From positions 61,294-125,293 of the forward strand of contig CAYWKU010000009.1 of assembly GCA_964459325.1 (NCBI GenBank): DNA of 64,000 bases, read 5' to 3'. This DNA comes from CAYWKU01 sp964459325 (GTDB taxonomy: Bacteria; RBG-13-61-14; CAYWKU01). The notes under the pieces are model-generated. The model searched no databases. It saw only the letters and a program-made list of their open reading frames with translations, and had not been told where the DNA came from. How positions within the stretch are numbered: the first letter of the stretch is position 1; each line of letters starts with the position of its first letter. A program made the position numbers and the translations under genes. This document shows positions 35,585-43,737 of this stretch, one piece after another.

Positions 35585-35618
35585 CGAGCAAATGTTCGCT
35601 TTTTGGGGCAGGTATGAT
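35585..35618 (+). promoter_or_regulatory. Possible etfB promoter with operator-like palindrome
   Basis: In the 154-bp divergent gap, TATGAT (35613-35618) could be a -10 box for etfB. The imperfect palindrome CGAGCAAATGTTCG (35585-35598) covers the -35 area and could be an operator, for instance for the TetR protein encoded at 31.1 kb. No good -35 match is visible. Confidence 0.3.
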
Positions 35619-35635
35619 ACCATCCTGAACATCCG

Positions 35636-36412
35636 ATGAAGATACTGGTGTGCATAAAGCAGGTGCCGGACACCGAGAGCGATTTTAAAATCGTACCGGA
35701 GGGCACAGGTTATGAAGAAGATAACCTCGTCTTTCGCGCTAACCGCTACGACGAATACGCCCTTGAGGAAGCCGTCCGGATACGTGAAAGGTTCGAGGAT
35801 ACCGAAATAACCGCCCTGACCGTGGGACCTGCCCGCGCGGACGCCGCGGTGCGGCGGGGGTTGGAGTTCGGCGCTGAAACCGGAGTTCACATTCTTTCAC
35901 CGGAAAAAAGGCGGCTCGATGCGCTGGAGACGGCACACCTGATTGCCGCATACGCAAGTGAAAAAGGCTTCGACCTGGCGCTGTTGGGGGTAATGTCCGA
36001 GGATGCCCAGCGCAGCCAGACCGGCCCCATGACCGCCGCCATGTTGGGCCTGCCTTATACCACCGCCGTAATTTCGGAGGAAATTTCCCCCGACCGCAAA
36101 AGAGTAACTTGCAGGCGGGAACTGGAGGGCGGTGTAAGGGCCGATATCGAGCTGCCTCTGCCCGCATTACTGACCGTTCAGTCAGGCATCAACACTCCGC
36201 GCTATCCGACGCTTACCAACAAGCTCCGGGCAAAAAAGCAGGAAATAGAGAAAATCGACCCGGAGAGCTTTTTACCTCCGCCCAAAAACGAGAATGTGGC
36301 GCGAGTTTATCTGCCACCCCCTGCCCGGGAAGGTGTATTTTTGGAAGGAAGCATGGAAGAGAAGGCAGAGAAGTTGGTCAAAATCATACGGGAGAAAACT
36401 TCACTTTTATGA
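35636..36412 (+). CDS. etfB: Electron transfer flavoprotein beta subunit
   Basis: A 258-aa AMP/FAD-binding subunit starting MKILVCIKQVPDTES, with NRYDEYALEEAVRI, ALTVGP and LLGVMSEDAQRSQTGPMTAAMLG. With EtfA it takes electrons from acyl-CoA dehydrogenases. No clear Shine-Dalgarno sequence precedes the ATG, and the mapped candidate -10 box would leave a leader of only about 10 nt. Divergent from the acyl-CoA cluster and overlapping etfA by four bases. Confidence 0.94.
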   Translation: MKILVCIKQVPDTESDFKIVPEGTGYEEDNLVFRANRYDEYALEEAVRIRERFEDTEITALTVGPARADAAVRRGLEFGAETGVHILSPEKRRLDALETAHLIAAYASEKGFDLALLGVMSEDAQRSQTGPMTAAMLGLPYTTAVISEEISPDRKRVTCRRELEGGVRADIELPLPALLTVQSGINTPRYPTLTNKLRAKKQEIEKIDPESFLPPPKNENVARVYLPPPAREGVFLEGSMEEKAEKLVKIIREKTSLL

Positions 36413-37398
36413 AACCGGAAAGCCGGAAATACGTCCTGGCGGTGGCGGAACATTCCGGAGGTTGTATAGACCGGGTGACGTGGGAGGTTATCGAGTTTGC
36501 CCGCCGGGTGGCTTCCTTTGCCGATTGCAGTCTTGCCGCAGTAGTGCTGAGCGAGAAGCCGGGAAAGCTTGCCGAAGAAATCGCCTTGGCCGCCGGTTGC
36601 GAGGTAATTTCGGCTCAAGTCGAAGATTCGGGCGATTACAACTCCGACGTCTACCGCAAGGTGCTGAAAGAGCTTGCCGAGGAATTTACTCCGGGCTTCA
36701 TCGTCGCGGGTCACACAAGTACCGGCTGGGATTTTGCGCCGGCGCTGGCGATGGACATGAAAGCTTCCTGCATAACCGGAGTGAGCGAATTCAACCCGGA
36801 AGAGGAGCCGGTTTTTACCCGGGCGATATGCGGCGGGAAGGTATACGAGGACATCAAGCCGGCGAGGGGAGAGGTGACAATCGTCACGGTGACGCCCGGG
36901 GCTCAATCGCCCCCCGGCTGGTCGCCAGAAGAACCGGGGAGCGTGGTTTCCCGTGAGTTCGAGCCGCCCGAAAGCGCCGTTAAAAACATCGGCCGAACGG
37001 AAGCGGACAAGGGGTCGGCGAACCTGGAAGAGGCCGAAGCCATAGTGGCTGTGGGGCGCGGTGTGGGCGACCCTGACCGGATGGACCCGGCCCGGGAGCT
37101 GGCGTCGCTTTTCAACAGGGGCGCGATTGCGGCCTCGAGGCCTGTCTGCGACGCGGGATTGCTGCCGCTGGAGCACCAGGTGGGCATGACCGGCCGGACG
37201 GTATCGCCCAAGCTTTACATAGCCGCCGGGATTTCGGGCGCGGTTCAACATATCATGGGTATGAAGAATTCGAGTCTCATCGTTTCCATAAATACGGATA
37301 AAAATGCCCCCTTTTGCCGGGCGGCGCATTACTGTATTACCGAGGATATTCACCGCTTTATCCCCGCGCTTATCGAAAAAATCCGCGAGCTGGGGTGA
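36409..37398 (+). CDS. etfA: Electron transfer flavoprotein alpha subunit
   Basis: A 329-aa FAD-binding subunit. The start is the ATG at 36409 overlapping the etfB stop (ATGA); the open frame runs further upstream only as a shadow of etfB. The C-terminal FAD domain shows VAVGRGVGDPDRMDPARELA, GMTGRTVSPKLYIAAGISGA and QHIMGMKNSS. The normally well-conserved end (API..ADYGIVGD in relatives) reads APFCRAAHYCITEDI, a noticeable departure that may change redox behaviour. Confidence 0.93.
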   Translation: MKPESRKYVLAVAEHSGGCIDRVTWEVIEFARRVASFADCSLAAVVLSEKPGKLAEEIALAAGCEVISAQVEDSGDYNSDVYRKVLKELAEEFTPGFIVAGHTSTGWDFAPALAMDMKASCITGVSEFNPEEEPVFTRAICGGKVYEDIKPARGEVTIVTVTPGAQSPPGWSPEEPGSVVSREFEPPESAVKNIGRTEADKGSANLEEAEAIVAVGRGVGDPDRMDPARELASLFNRGAIAASRPVCDAGLLPLEHQVGMTGRTVSPKLYIAAGISGAVQHIMGMKNSSLIVSINTDKNAPFCRAAHYCITEDIHRFIPALIEKIRELG

Positions 37399-37431
37399 AA
37401 TTCGTAAACACGGCGCATTGCATATGAGAAT

Positions 37432-37493
37432 GCGCGACAGGAGTGCCTCGCCCTGACGGGCAGGCTCCGTAAGGCTCCAGCCGGGGGTCGCGC
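37432..37493. repeat. Intergenic hairpin repeat
   Basis: GCGCGAC (37432-37438) pairs with GTCGCGC (37487-37493), enclosing GCCCTGACGGGC and GGCTCCGTAAGGCTCC-like inner arms, and is followed by CTACCA as in the 4.88-kb copy. It lies just after etfA and before the promoter of the GMC genes. Likely the same dispersed repeat family. Confidence 0.5.
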
Positions 37494-37526
37494 CTACCAT
37501 TTGATACAGACGGGGCACTCAAAGGA

Positions 37527-37555
37527 TTGACAACTACTTGCTATTCGAGTAAATT
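37527..37555 (+). promoter_or_regulatory. Sigma70 promoter for the GMC oxidoreductase genes
   Basis: A perfect -35 box TTGACA (37527-37532) and TAAATT (37550-37555) are exactly 17 bp apart. The leader to the GTG at 37654 would be about 90 nt. Confidence 0.55.
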
Positions 37556-37653
37556 GTTAACCGTTTCATCTTTTTCAGTTTTATCTGAATGTCCCGGATT
37601 TTAATGGTATCGAACCGTTTAAACTTTCAAGTTTTTCTAGGAGGATTATCGCA

Positions 37654-38076
37654 GTGGCAAAAAGTAACTTGCCCAAATGGGCGCGCAAGACGCTCCTGTC
37701 CCTGATAGAAGTGGTCATGCCCCGTAGCGAGGACTTTCATCCCGACCTTACCGACTACATACTCGATTACGTCGACGGATACCTCAAATATTTTCCGGTG
37801 CATCTGAAGTGGGGCACTATACTGGGCATGCTTCTCCTCGAGAGGGGCGCCCTTATTTTCAAAGGAAAACTGAAGAGCTTCAGCAAGATGAGTCTTCCCG
37901 AGAGGGAAGAGTACGTCAAAAGCTGGATAAACTCCCGCTGGCAGATTCGCCGGGAGCTTATCAAGGGTATAAAGGGCCTGGTTATGGTTGCCTATTATTC
38001 CCACCCGACGGTGCTCGAACACATAGGCTACGACCTGCAAGCTCACATACGCCAAGTAACGGCGAAGGAGATGTAA
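37654..38076 (+). CDS. Small subunit of a membrane-type GMC oxidoreductase (gluconate 2-dehydrogenase subunit 3-like)
   Basis: A 140-aa, mostly helical, basic protein without signal peptide. It starts with GTG at 37654, nine bases after AGGAGG. I recognise no strict motif, but its size, the LLSLIEVVMPRSEDF opening and its position two bases before a GMC oxidoreductase gene match the small companion subunits of such dehydrogenases. It probably helps fold or dock the flavoprotein. Confidence 0.65.
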   Translation: MAKSNLPKWARKTLLSLIEVVMPRSEDFHPDLTDYILDYVDGYLKYFPVHLKWGTILGMLLLERGALIFKGKLKSFSKMSLPEREEYVKSWINSRWQIRRELIKGIKGLVMVAYYSHPTVLEHIGYDLQAHIRQVTAKEM

Positions 38077-38078
38077 AC

Positions 38079-39611
38079 ATGGCCGGCAAAATAATGCAGG
38101 GCTCCGATATACAAAAGGGCTTCAAGGAAGAGGCGGACGTAGTGGTGATAGGCTCGGGCGCCGGCGGAGCGTGCTCAGCATCCGAGTTGGCCGAAGGCGG
38201 CCTCGACGTGGTGGTGCTGGAAGAAGGCGGTTACTACACCAGCAAGGACTTCAACCAGGACCCGGCCACTATGACCGGGCGGCTTTATCGTGACGCCGGG
38301 GCGACAATCATCATGGGCAAGCCGAACATCGTGTTCAGCGAGGGCCGTTGCGTCGGGGGAAGCACTGTTATCAACGGCGGAATGTGCTGGCGCACTCCCG
38401 AAAAAATACTCAAAAAATGGCAGTGGGAATACGGCCTGCAGGATTTAACTCCCGAAAAAATGGAGCCGTACTTTGAAAAAGTCGAAGAGAGAATAAGCGT
38501 AGCGCCCCAACACCCGGACACCATAAGCCCCGGAGAGAACATGTTTTTCAACGCAGCCCGCGAACTGGGATACTTTGTGTCCCCCAACCGCCGCAACCAG
38601 AAGAATTGCTGCGGCAGCAACATCTGCATCTTCGGCTGCCCCGACGACAGGAAACAATCCACGCTGATAAGCTACATCCCCCGGGCGGTATCCAACGGGG
38701 CCCGCGTATATTCCGATTGCAAGGTGACTAAAATAATGACCAAAAACGGCCGGGCAACGGGGGTTGCCGGTAAGGTTACAGACAGGGAAACCGGCAGGAA
38801 GTTATCGAAATTCAAGGTAAAAGCGAAAGCGGTGGTGCTCGCGGGAGGAGCCCTTCAGACCCCGGTTCTGCTTTTGCGAAACAAGCTGGCCAACTCCTCC
38901 GGCATGGTAGGGCGGAACTTCCTTTGCCATCCCAACGCCAAGGCGATAGGTTTGTTCGAGGAGCCGGTTTATTACTGGAAAGGCGTACACCAGGGCCACC
39001 AGGTGCACGAGTTCCTCGACGAAGGGATGATTGTGACTATGAGCGGGGTTCATCCGGCGCTGGTGGCCATGAGCTTTCCTCAATACGGGGAAGCCAGTCT
39101 CAAGCTGATGGAAAAATTCAACCACATGATAATCGGCGGAACCCTGGTGGACGATACCACCAGCGGCAGGGTCAAGCCCGGGCCCTTCGGCAGTACCCTC
39201 ATGTATTACACAATCGATGAGATGGAAAGACAGAGGCTAATCAGGGGGGTGACGATTGCAAGTGAAATAATGTTCACCGCCGGGGCAAAGAGCGTCGTAT
39301 TGCCGTTCAGAAATCTCGAGCAAATACACGGCATTGACGAAATTCCGAGAATCTATGAAAATTACATACCCGGGGAAGACATTGAGTTGCTTACGGTGCA
39401 TGCCATGGGTACAACCAGGATGGGAGCCGACCCGAAAAAGAACGTAACCGGGCCTTGGGGCGAGACTCACGACGTGACGAACCTGTTTATTGCAGACGCG
39501 GGAGTTATCCCGACATCGCTGGGGGTCAATCCGCAGGAGACAATCATGGCGCTGGCCACTCGCACTTGCCAACATATCCTGGAGAATAAGAGCAAGTACT
39601 TAAGCGCCTGA
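38079..39611 (+). CDS. GMC-family FAD oxidoreductase
   Basis: A 510-aa flavoprotein. The FAD motif VVVIGSGAGGACSASELAEGG starts near residue 20 (quoted loosely across 21 residues as GSGAGGACSASELA), GGSTVINGGMCWRTP is the GMC signature near 90, and GVNPQETIMALATRT near 485 is the C-terminal signature with THAMGTTRMG-like upstream. A Cys-rich stretch, NCCGSNICIFGCP (near 170), resembles the cholesterol-oxidase/long-chain alcohol group. It likely oxidises an alcohol or sterol-like substrate and passes electrons to a membrane acceptor. The start is the ATG at 38079 with GGCGAAGGAG upstream; the longer frame is a shadow. Confidence 0.9.
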   Translation: MAGKIMQGSDIQKGFKEEADVVVIGSGAGGACSASELAEGGLDVVVLEEGGYYTSKDFNQDPATMTGRLYRDAGATIIMGKPNIVFSEGRCVGGSTVINGGMCWRTPEKILKKWQWEYGLQDLTPEKMEPYFEKVEERISVAPQHPDTISPGENMFFNAARELGYFVSPNRRNQKNCCGSNICIFGCPDDRKQSTLISYIPRAVSNGARVYSDCKVTKIMTKNGRATGVAGKVTDRETGRKLSKFKVKAKAVVLAGGALQTPVLLLRNKLANSSGMVGRNFLCHPNAKAIGLFEEPVYYWKGVHQGHQVHEFLDEGMIVTMSGVHPALVAMSFPQYGEASLKLMEKFNHMIIGGTLVDDTTSGRVKPGPFGSTLMYYTIDEMERQRLIRGVTIASEIMFTAGAKSVVLPFRNLEQIHGIDEIPRIYENYIPGEDIELLTVHAMGTTRMGADPKKNVTGPWGETHDVTNLFIADAGVIPTSLGVNPQETIMALATRTCQHILENKSKYLSA

Positions 39612-39629
39612 GCTGCGGAAAAAATCGAC

Positions 39630-41489
39630 ATGGGAATCAGCCTGCTGCAACTGCCCGATATCGACATCAGAAAGGGCACCCTGGAAGAGACTCCGCTGAG
39701 CTTCCTGATGGGGGCGGCCAAAATATGGAAGGTCACCGGGGTGCTCACGGTGGAGAGAAACAAAGCTCACAAGGAGGTTTTCTTTCTCGAAGGCCTGCCC
39801 GTTTATTGCAGGTCCGAACTGTCGGGCGAGTCCCTGAGGCAGGTAATGCTCAAAGCCGGTCAAATCGAGCAGGAAAGCCTGGACAAGGTTGAAGCTTTCA
39901 TGGAGAAGGAGAACGTGGAAGAAGACCGCGCCCTTCTCGAGCTGGGTATACTTGACGAAAGCTCCCGCTACTTCCACCTGCAGGAGCAGTCCCGGAAGAG
40001 GCTGCTGACCTTATTCGGGTCGGCGCAGGGATGTTACATATTCGAGTTCACCGAGGATTTTCTGGACCGGGTGGAGCTTTTCGACATTGACCCGCTTCAC
40101 CTGATATGCGAAGGCACTTCAACCTACCACGTTCTCGATGCTCCCAGCCTTTTGCAGGAGGCGGCCGCCGAAACCGTGGAGACGACGGATATTATGGAGG
40201 AGACGGTTTCGTTTGTACAGCGTTATTTTCCGGAAGCGCGATTGGAGTCCATTCCGCAGGGAGAAACCTCTCTGGGTCAATTATTGGGGGAGCTGCACCC
40301 CGATATTTCCAAGTCCATGGAGCTGGTTTTCATCCTTCTAGTGTCGGGGGCCATAGTCATAAACGGTAAAATGCCCGGCGAAAACAACCCGCCCACCGAG
40401 GCTGAAAAAAAGGAAGAAGCGATAGAGGAGGCATCGGAAGAAACCGCCGAAGAAGCCAATCCGGCCAATCCGTGGGAGGGGAAAGTGGAGGCGCCGAGCC
40501 TGGAGGATGAAGATATACTCGATACCGAAACCGAAGCTTCGGAAGGGGCGGAGCGACCTCCCGAGACCGAATCGGTAAAATCCGCCAACACCTCCCCGAA
40601 AGCCAAAAAACCACCCAAGCCCCCACCCGAGCCTCCCTGGAAAAAGAAAAGGAAAAAAATCGAAAAACAACCCACCCGTTTTAAGGTTACTTACGGCTCG
40701 AAACGCACCTCAACGGCAAGAAAGCCTGAAAAAACCGAAAAGCCCCGAACATATGCGGAAGCCGCTCCCAAGGACCCGCAGCTCGAGGAGCGTTTCAGAA
40801 AGATGCTCGAAGTCATACGCAGGGGCGACCCGTTCGAGATACTGGACGTAACCCCGGAGGCATCGACCTCTGAAGTGAAGAAGGCTTACTTCTACCGGCA
40901 CTCTCAGTTCAATCCCGACAAGAGCCACTCGATGAGCCCCGGGGCCAAAAAGACCGTGGATGAGGTGGAAAAAGGTTTGCGCAACGCTTACGATACCCTT
41001 CTCGACCCGAACAAGAGATTCGATTACGAAATGGGACTGTTCGCGGATGAGAGGAAAAAGGCTTGGAGCCTACAACTCATGAAACAACTTGCCGAAAAGC
41101 AGTGGATGCGCGGGAAATGGTACCTGTCGCAGCGCAAGCCGGAGCTGGCTCTCAAGTTTTTCGACACCGCCGCGAACCTGGACACCGAGCAGGCGCCTTA
41201 TTACGCCTTTCTCGGTTGGACACAATACGCCTCCCGGAGTAACGATGCGGGGGCAAGCAAATCCTATATAAAAACCGCCCTCGGCATTAATCCCCGTTAC
41301 GCGGAAGCCTACCTTTTCATGGGTTGGATAACCAAGGACCAGGGCCACGAAAAAGACGCGCTGGAATGCTTCCAGAAAGCCGTCGAATACGACCCGAAGA
41401 ATGTCTTTGCGCAGCAGGAGCTTGAAAAATTGGGCGGCGTCAAAAAATCCGAATCAAAGGGATTTTTAGACAAACTTCTCAAAAAATAA
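39630..41489 (+). CDS. DUF4388 (PATAN)/J-like/TPR regulatory protein
   Basis: A 619-aa cytoplasmic protein. Residues about 15-120 form a DUF4388/PATAN-type domain (GTLEETPLSFLMGAAKIWKV), residues 240-390 a Pro/Glu/Lys-rich linker of low complexity, residues about 398-470 a J-like domain (DPFEILDVTPEAS..YDTLLDPNKRFDYE), and residues 480-610 TPR repeats (WYLSQRKPELALKFFDTAA, AYLFMGWITKDQ). The J-like domain has FNPDK where HPDK is required to stimulate Hsp70, so it may not be a working co-chaperone. Similar proteins occur in deltaproteobacteria, often linked to polarity or gliding. Starts 18 bp after the GMC gene. Confidence 0.82.
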   Translation: MGISLLQLPDIDIRKGTLEETPLSFLMGAAKIWKVTGVLTVERNKAHKEVFFLEGLPVYCRSELSGESLRQVMLKAGQIEQESLDKVEAFMEKENVEEDRALLELGILDESSRYFHLQEQSRKRLLTLFGSAQGCYIFEFTEDFLDRVELFDIDPLHLICEGTSTYHVLDAPSLLQEAAAETVETTDIMEETVSFVQRYFPEARLESIPQGETSLGQLLGELHPDISKSMELVFILLVSGAIVINGKMPGENNPPTEAEKKEEAIEEASEETAEEANPANPWEGKVEAPSLEDEDILDTETEASEGAERPPETESVKSANTSPKAKKPPKPPPEPPWKKKRKKIEKQPTRFKVTYGSKRTSTARKPEKTEKPRTYAEAAPKDPQLEERFRKMLEVIRRGDPFEILDVTPEASTSEVKKAYFYRHSQFNPDKSHSMSPGAKKTVDEVEKGLRNAYDTLLDPNKRFDYEMGLFADERKKAWSLQLMKQLAEKQWMRGKWYLSQRKPELALKFFDTAANLDTEQAPYYAFLGWTQYASRSNDAGASKSYIKTALGINPRYAEAYLFMGWITKDQGHEKDALECFQKAVEYDPKNVFAQQELEKLGGVKKSESKGFLDKLLKK

Positions 41490-41491
41490 GC

Positions 41492-42016
41492 TTAACTTTC
41501 GGACTTGAACGCCCGGCAGGTATTCTTGAGGCGGGGGTTGGATATTTGAAGTTGGCGGTGTTCCTCGGGATGAAGCTCCTGCTCGGTCTGCACCGCCTGC
41601 CCGCCGTTCAACCCCGCAGCGGAGCCTCCCGAGAAGAGGGTCTGGAGAGTAAATTCGATAAGCTCGAACAGGTGGGTGCACCCGTCGTGGCGCTTTATTC
41701 GCCTCCTGACCTCTCGGTTAACCGTGGGATGGAAAATCGGCAGGCCCTTGAGATTTTCTATTTCCCGGGCTGTTTCTTTACATACCGGATAGGGAACCCT
41801 GTCCATCTTTACCCCTGTCTCCGAGATGGTGAAATCGGAGCTGTCTATCTCTAGCGCAAGGGTAAGTTCGTGGTACATGTCCGTCAGGCGGCTTACGGTA
41901 ACCGCGCCCTTTTCATTTGGATAAACGCTGCATTTTAAATCGCGCCGGAAACCTTCCTTCGCGTCCCCGGCGCTTTCAATCAACTTTTCCGCTTTCTTAT
42001 CCATCTCGTCAATCAT
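41492..42016 (-). CDS. DUF2889-family protein
   Basis: A 174-aa protein. The C-terminal half has the family's conserved DGCTHLFELIEFTLQTLF segment and the basic VNREVRRRIKRH run; function is unknown. The frame is open to 42070, but the ATG at 42016 overlaps the upstream lipoprotein stop (ATGATTGA), which suggests coupled translation. It ends next to, and convergent with, the DUF4388 gene (two-base gap). Confidence 0.75.
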   Translation of the reverse strand: MIDEMDKKAEKLIESAGDAKEGFRRDLKCSVYPNEKGAVTVSRLTDMYHELTLALEIDSSDFTISETGVKMDRVPYPVCKETAREIENLKGLPIFHPTVNREVRRRIKRHDGCTHLFELIEFTLQTLFSGGSAAGLNGGQAVQTEQELHPEEHRQLQISNPRLKNTCRAFKSES

Positions 42017-42620
42017 TTTCGCCTTTGGCCGACAAATCTCCCAATTCGATTTTTCCACGGTAAAGGCCAATGCGCTTATCGGGCGGAATTATCCGGTCGG
42101 AAACCATGAGGTAGTCCGCTTCCCGGAGGAATGTTTCTATGTTACCGGAGTCGGAGTATATTCGGGCCTGTTCGGGGTTTACCGCAATGGTTACGAAACT
42201 CGATGTTCCGCGCTTCTGCATCTGTATGGCCCAGACATCGGCGGCATTTTTGAATTTTTCATCCTGAGCCAACTCACCCAGGGCGGCGGAAATGTCGTCA
42301 ATGTACTTCTTGACCCCGAAGGAATCGCGGTATACCACCAGCGCGAATGTTTTGAAGTAAATGTACGCCTTGTCGATGGGATTGCCGTCTATATCGGAGC
42401 CGTCGAGCGCTTCGGTTACCTCCTCCGGCAGCTCAAGGACGACCGGTTCGATGGGTCCGTAATTCCTTTCGCCCACGGGTCGCGCCTCGCTGGGGGCAAG
42501 CGCCTGCTCGGCGGCCTTATCCCTTTCGCACCCCGCCAAGGATACAACGAGGCATGAAAGTGCAAGCAGCGCCGTTGTCTTTGCCAGCCAACTGGCTTTT
42601 GCCGACTTCAACTTCATCAT
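42009..42620 (-). CDS. Hypothetical lipoprotein
   Basis: A 203-aa protein with a lipoprotein signal: hydrophobic residues 15-29, then SLAGC with the lipidated Cys near residue 30. The rest is soluble, with no family I recognise. The frame is open further upstream but that part lies in rnpB. The start is ATGATG at 42620, only about 13 nt beyond the 3' end of rnpB, and has no clear Shine-Dalgarno sequence. It may be expressed by read-through from rnpB or from an internal promoter. Confidence 0.7.
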   Translation of the reverse strand: MMKLKSAKASWLAKTTALLALSCLVVSLAGCERDKAAEQALAPSEARPVGERNYGPIEPVVLELPEEVTEALDGSDIDGNPIDKAYIYFKTFALVVYRDSFGVKKYIDDISAALGELAQDEKFKNAADVWAIQMQKRGTSSFVTIAVNPEQARIYSDSGNIETFLREADYLMVSDRIIPPDKRIGLYRGKIELGDLSAKGEND

Positions 42621-42632
42621 AATAAAAAATAT

Positions 42633-43001
42633 TGCGCGCCGGGGTGTAAGCCGGGTTCTGTACCCCTTTCGGGGCGGCGACCATGTATCTGGGACGGGGG
42701 TTTCCCCCCGCCTCAAGCGGCCTACCCGGAAGCATCGGGCGGGCAACCCTCGATCGCTTCCTTATTCGGCCTCGCTCCGGGCGGGGTTTACCTGGCCGGC
42801 CCGGTCGCCCGGACCGCCGGTGAGCTCTTACCTCACCGTTTCACCCTTACCCCTTCCGCGAGGGAAGAGGCGGTCTGCTTTCTGTTGCACTTGCCGTGAG
42901 CCGACCCTTACGAGCCGACTCCCCGGGCGTTACCCGGCGCCCTGCCCTGTGGAGCCCGGACTTTCCTCCCTTACGGGCGGTCACCTGCACCCCAACGCGC
43001 T
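42633..43001 (-). ncRNA. rnpB: RNase P RNA, bacterial type A
   Basis: About 369 nt. On the minus strand the core motif GAGGAAAGTCCGGGCTCC is near the 5' end and the 3' conserved region ends with ACAGAACCCGGCTTA. Helix P1 is visible: GCGCGTTGGGGTG (43000 downward) pairs with CACCCCGGCGCGC (ending near 42633). Other conserved blocks include CAACAGAAAGCA, GGTAAGGGTGAAA and GAGGTAAGAGCTCACCG. This catalytic RNA trims tRNA 5' leaders. It lies between the RNase HI gene and a lipoprotein gene. Confidence 0.95.
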
Positions 43002-43034
43002 TTCTATATCTTATAGACTATCAGTAATCCTCGC

Positions 43035-43120
43035 CGGTTTCAACAGCCGAACTCATCGCCGAAAGGACGTTCCCCCCACCCTTGTGGGGGTCGGTTTCCA
43101 CAGCCGAATTGCCCGCTGAA
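43035..43120. repeat. Two-copy 29-bp degenerate repeat upstream of rnpB
   Basis: CGGTTTCAACAGCCGAA (from 43035) and CGGTTTCCACAGCCGAA (from 43092) begin two 29-bp copies with about six differences, separated by a CCCCCAC..GTGGGGG hairpin (43073-43090). They sit between RNase HI and rnpB; the rnpB promoter should be in or near this area, but no clear pair of boxes was found. Confidence 0.4.
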
Positions 43121-43146
43121 AAACCGCTCCCTACGATTATGGTGCG

Positions 43147-43737
43147 CTATAACTTCGCGGAATCCCGGTTTTCAATGGCCAAATTGGCCAGCCGGTCGGC
43201 CTCCCGGTTGGCCTCCCTTCTTACGTGCACAAACTTGATTTTCCCGAAACCGGAGGCCAGCGAGCCGGCCTTTTCATACAACGGCTTCAACTGCTCGGAT
43301 TTTACCCGGTAGACGCCGTTCATCTGGTGAATCAACAACTCGGAGTCCGAGCGCACTTCGACTTCCCCGGCGCCAAGTCTGCGGGCCTCCTCCAGCGCCA
43401 CCACGAGAGCCTCGTACTCGGCAACGTTGTTGGTGGTTTGCCCCAGGTATTTTTTCAACTCCACCGTGTGCCCGGATGAGTCCTGCAACAATGCTCCCGC
43501 TCCCGCTTCGCCGGGGTTGCCCCGGCTGGCCCCGTCTATATTGATGATAACGGGTTCTTCTAAATCGAGTTGTCGAGAAGTTTGTTTATCGGGTTCGGAA
43601 GGCGCATTGCAGGAAGCTTGAAGTAAAATTTGCTTTAACTTTTCGGGGGTGAGGCCGGGGAAATCTTCCAATAGCTTCTTTACGCTCAACCTTTCGGCCA
43701 GCGCGGCCAGAACGTTGCGGGAGTCGTCCCCGCTCAT
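43147..43737 (-). CDS. Ribonuclease HI-like protein with N-terminal extension
   Basis: A 196-aa protein. Residues about 65-190 are the RNase H fold with acidic residues in NIDGASRGNPG, AEYEALVVAL, RSDSELLI and NREADRLAN, the four-residue DEDD active site; GQTTNNVAEYEAL is the typical shape of the type found in many bacteria and archaea. The first 55 residues are an extra helical region (LTPEKLKQILLQAS). The enzyme cuts RNA in RNA:DNA hybrids. The start overlaps the stop of the zinc-ribbon gene (ATGA); the longer frame is a shadow. Confidence 0.9.
   Translation of the reverse strand: MSGDDSRNVLAALAERLSVKKLLEDFPGLTPEKLKQILLQASCNAPSEPDKQTSRQLDLEEPVIINIDGASRGNPGEAGAGALLQDSSGHTVELKKYLGQTTNNVAEYEALVVALEEARRLGAGEVEVRSDSELLIHQMNGVYRVKSEQLKPLYEKAGSLASGFGKIKFVHVRREANREADRLANLAIENRDSAKL

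Noticed and set aside
37809..38078. 90-codon extension of the GMC oxidoreductase
   Set aside because: It overlaps the small-subunit gene in a different frame and has no family similarity; ATG 38079 has a ribosome site.
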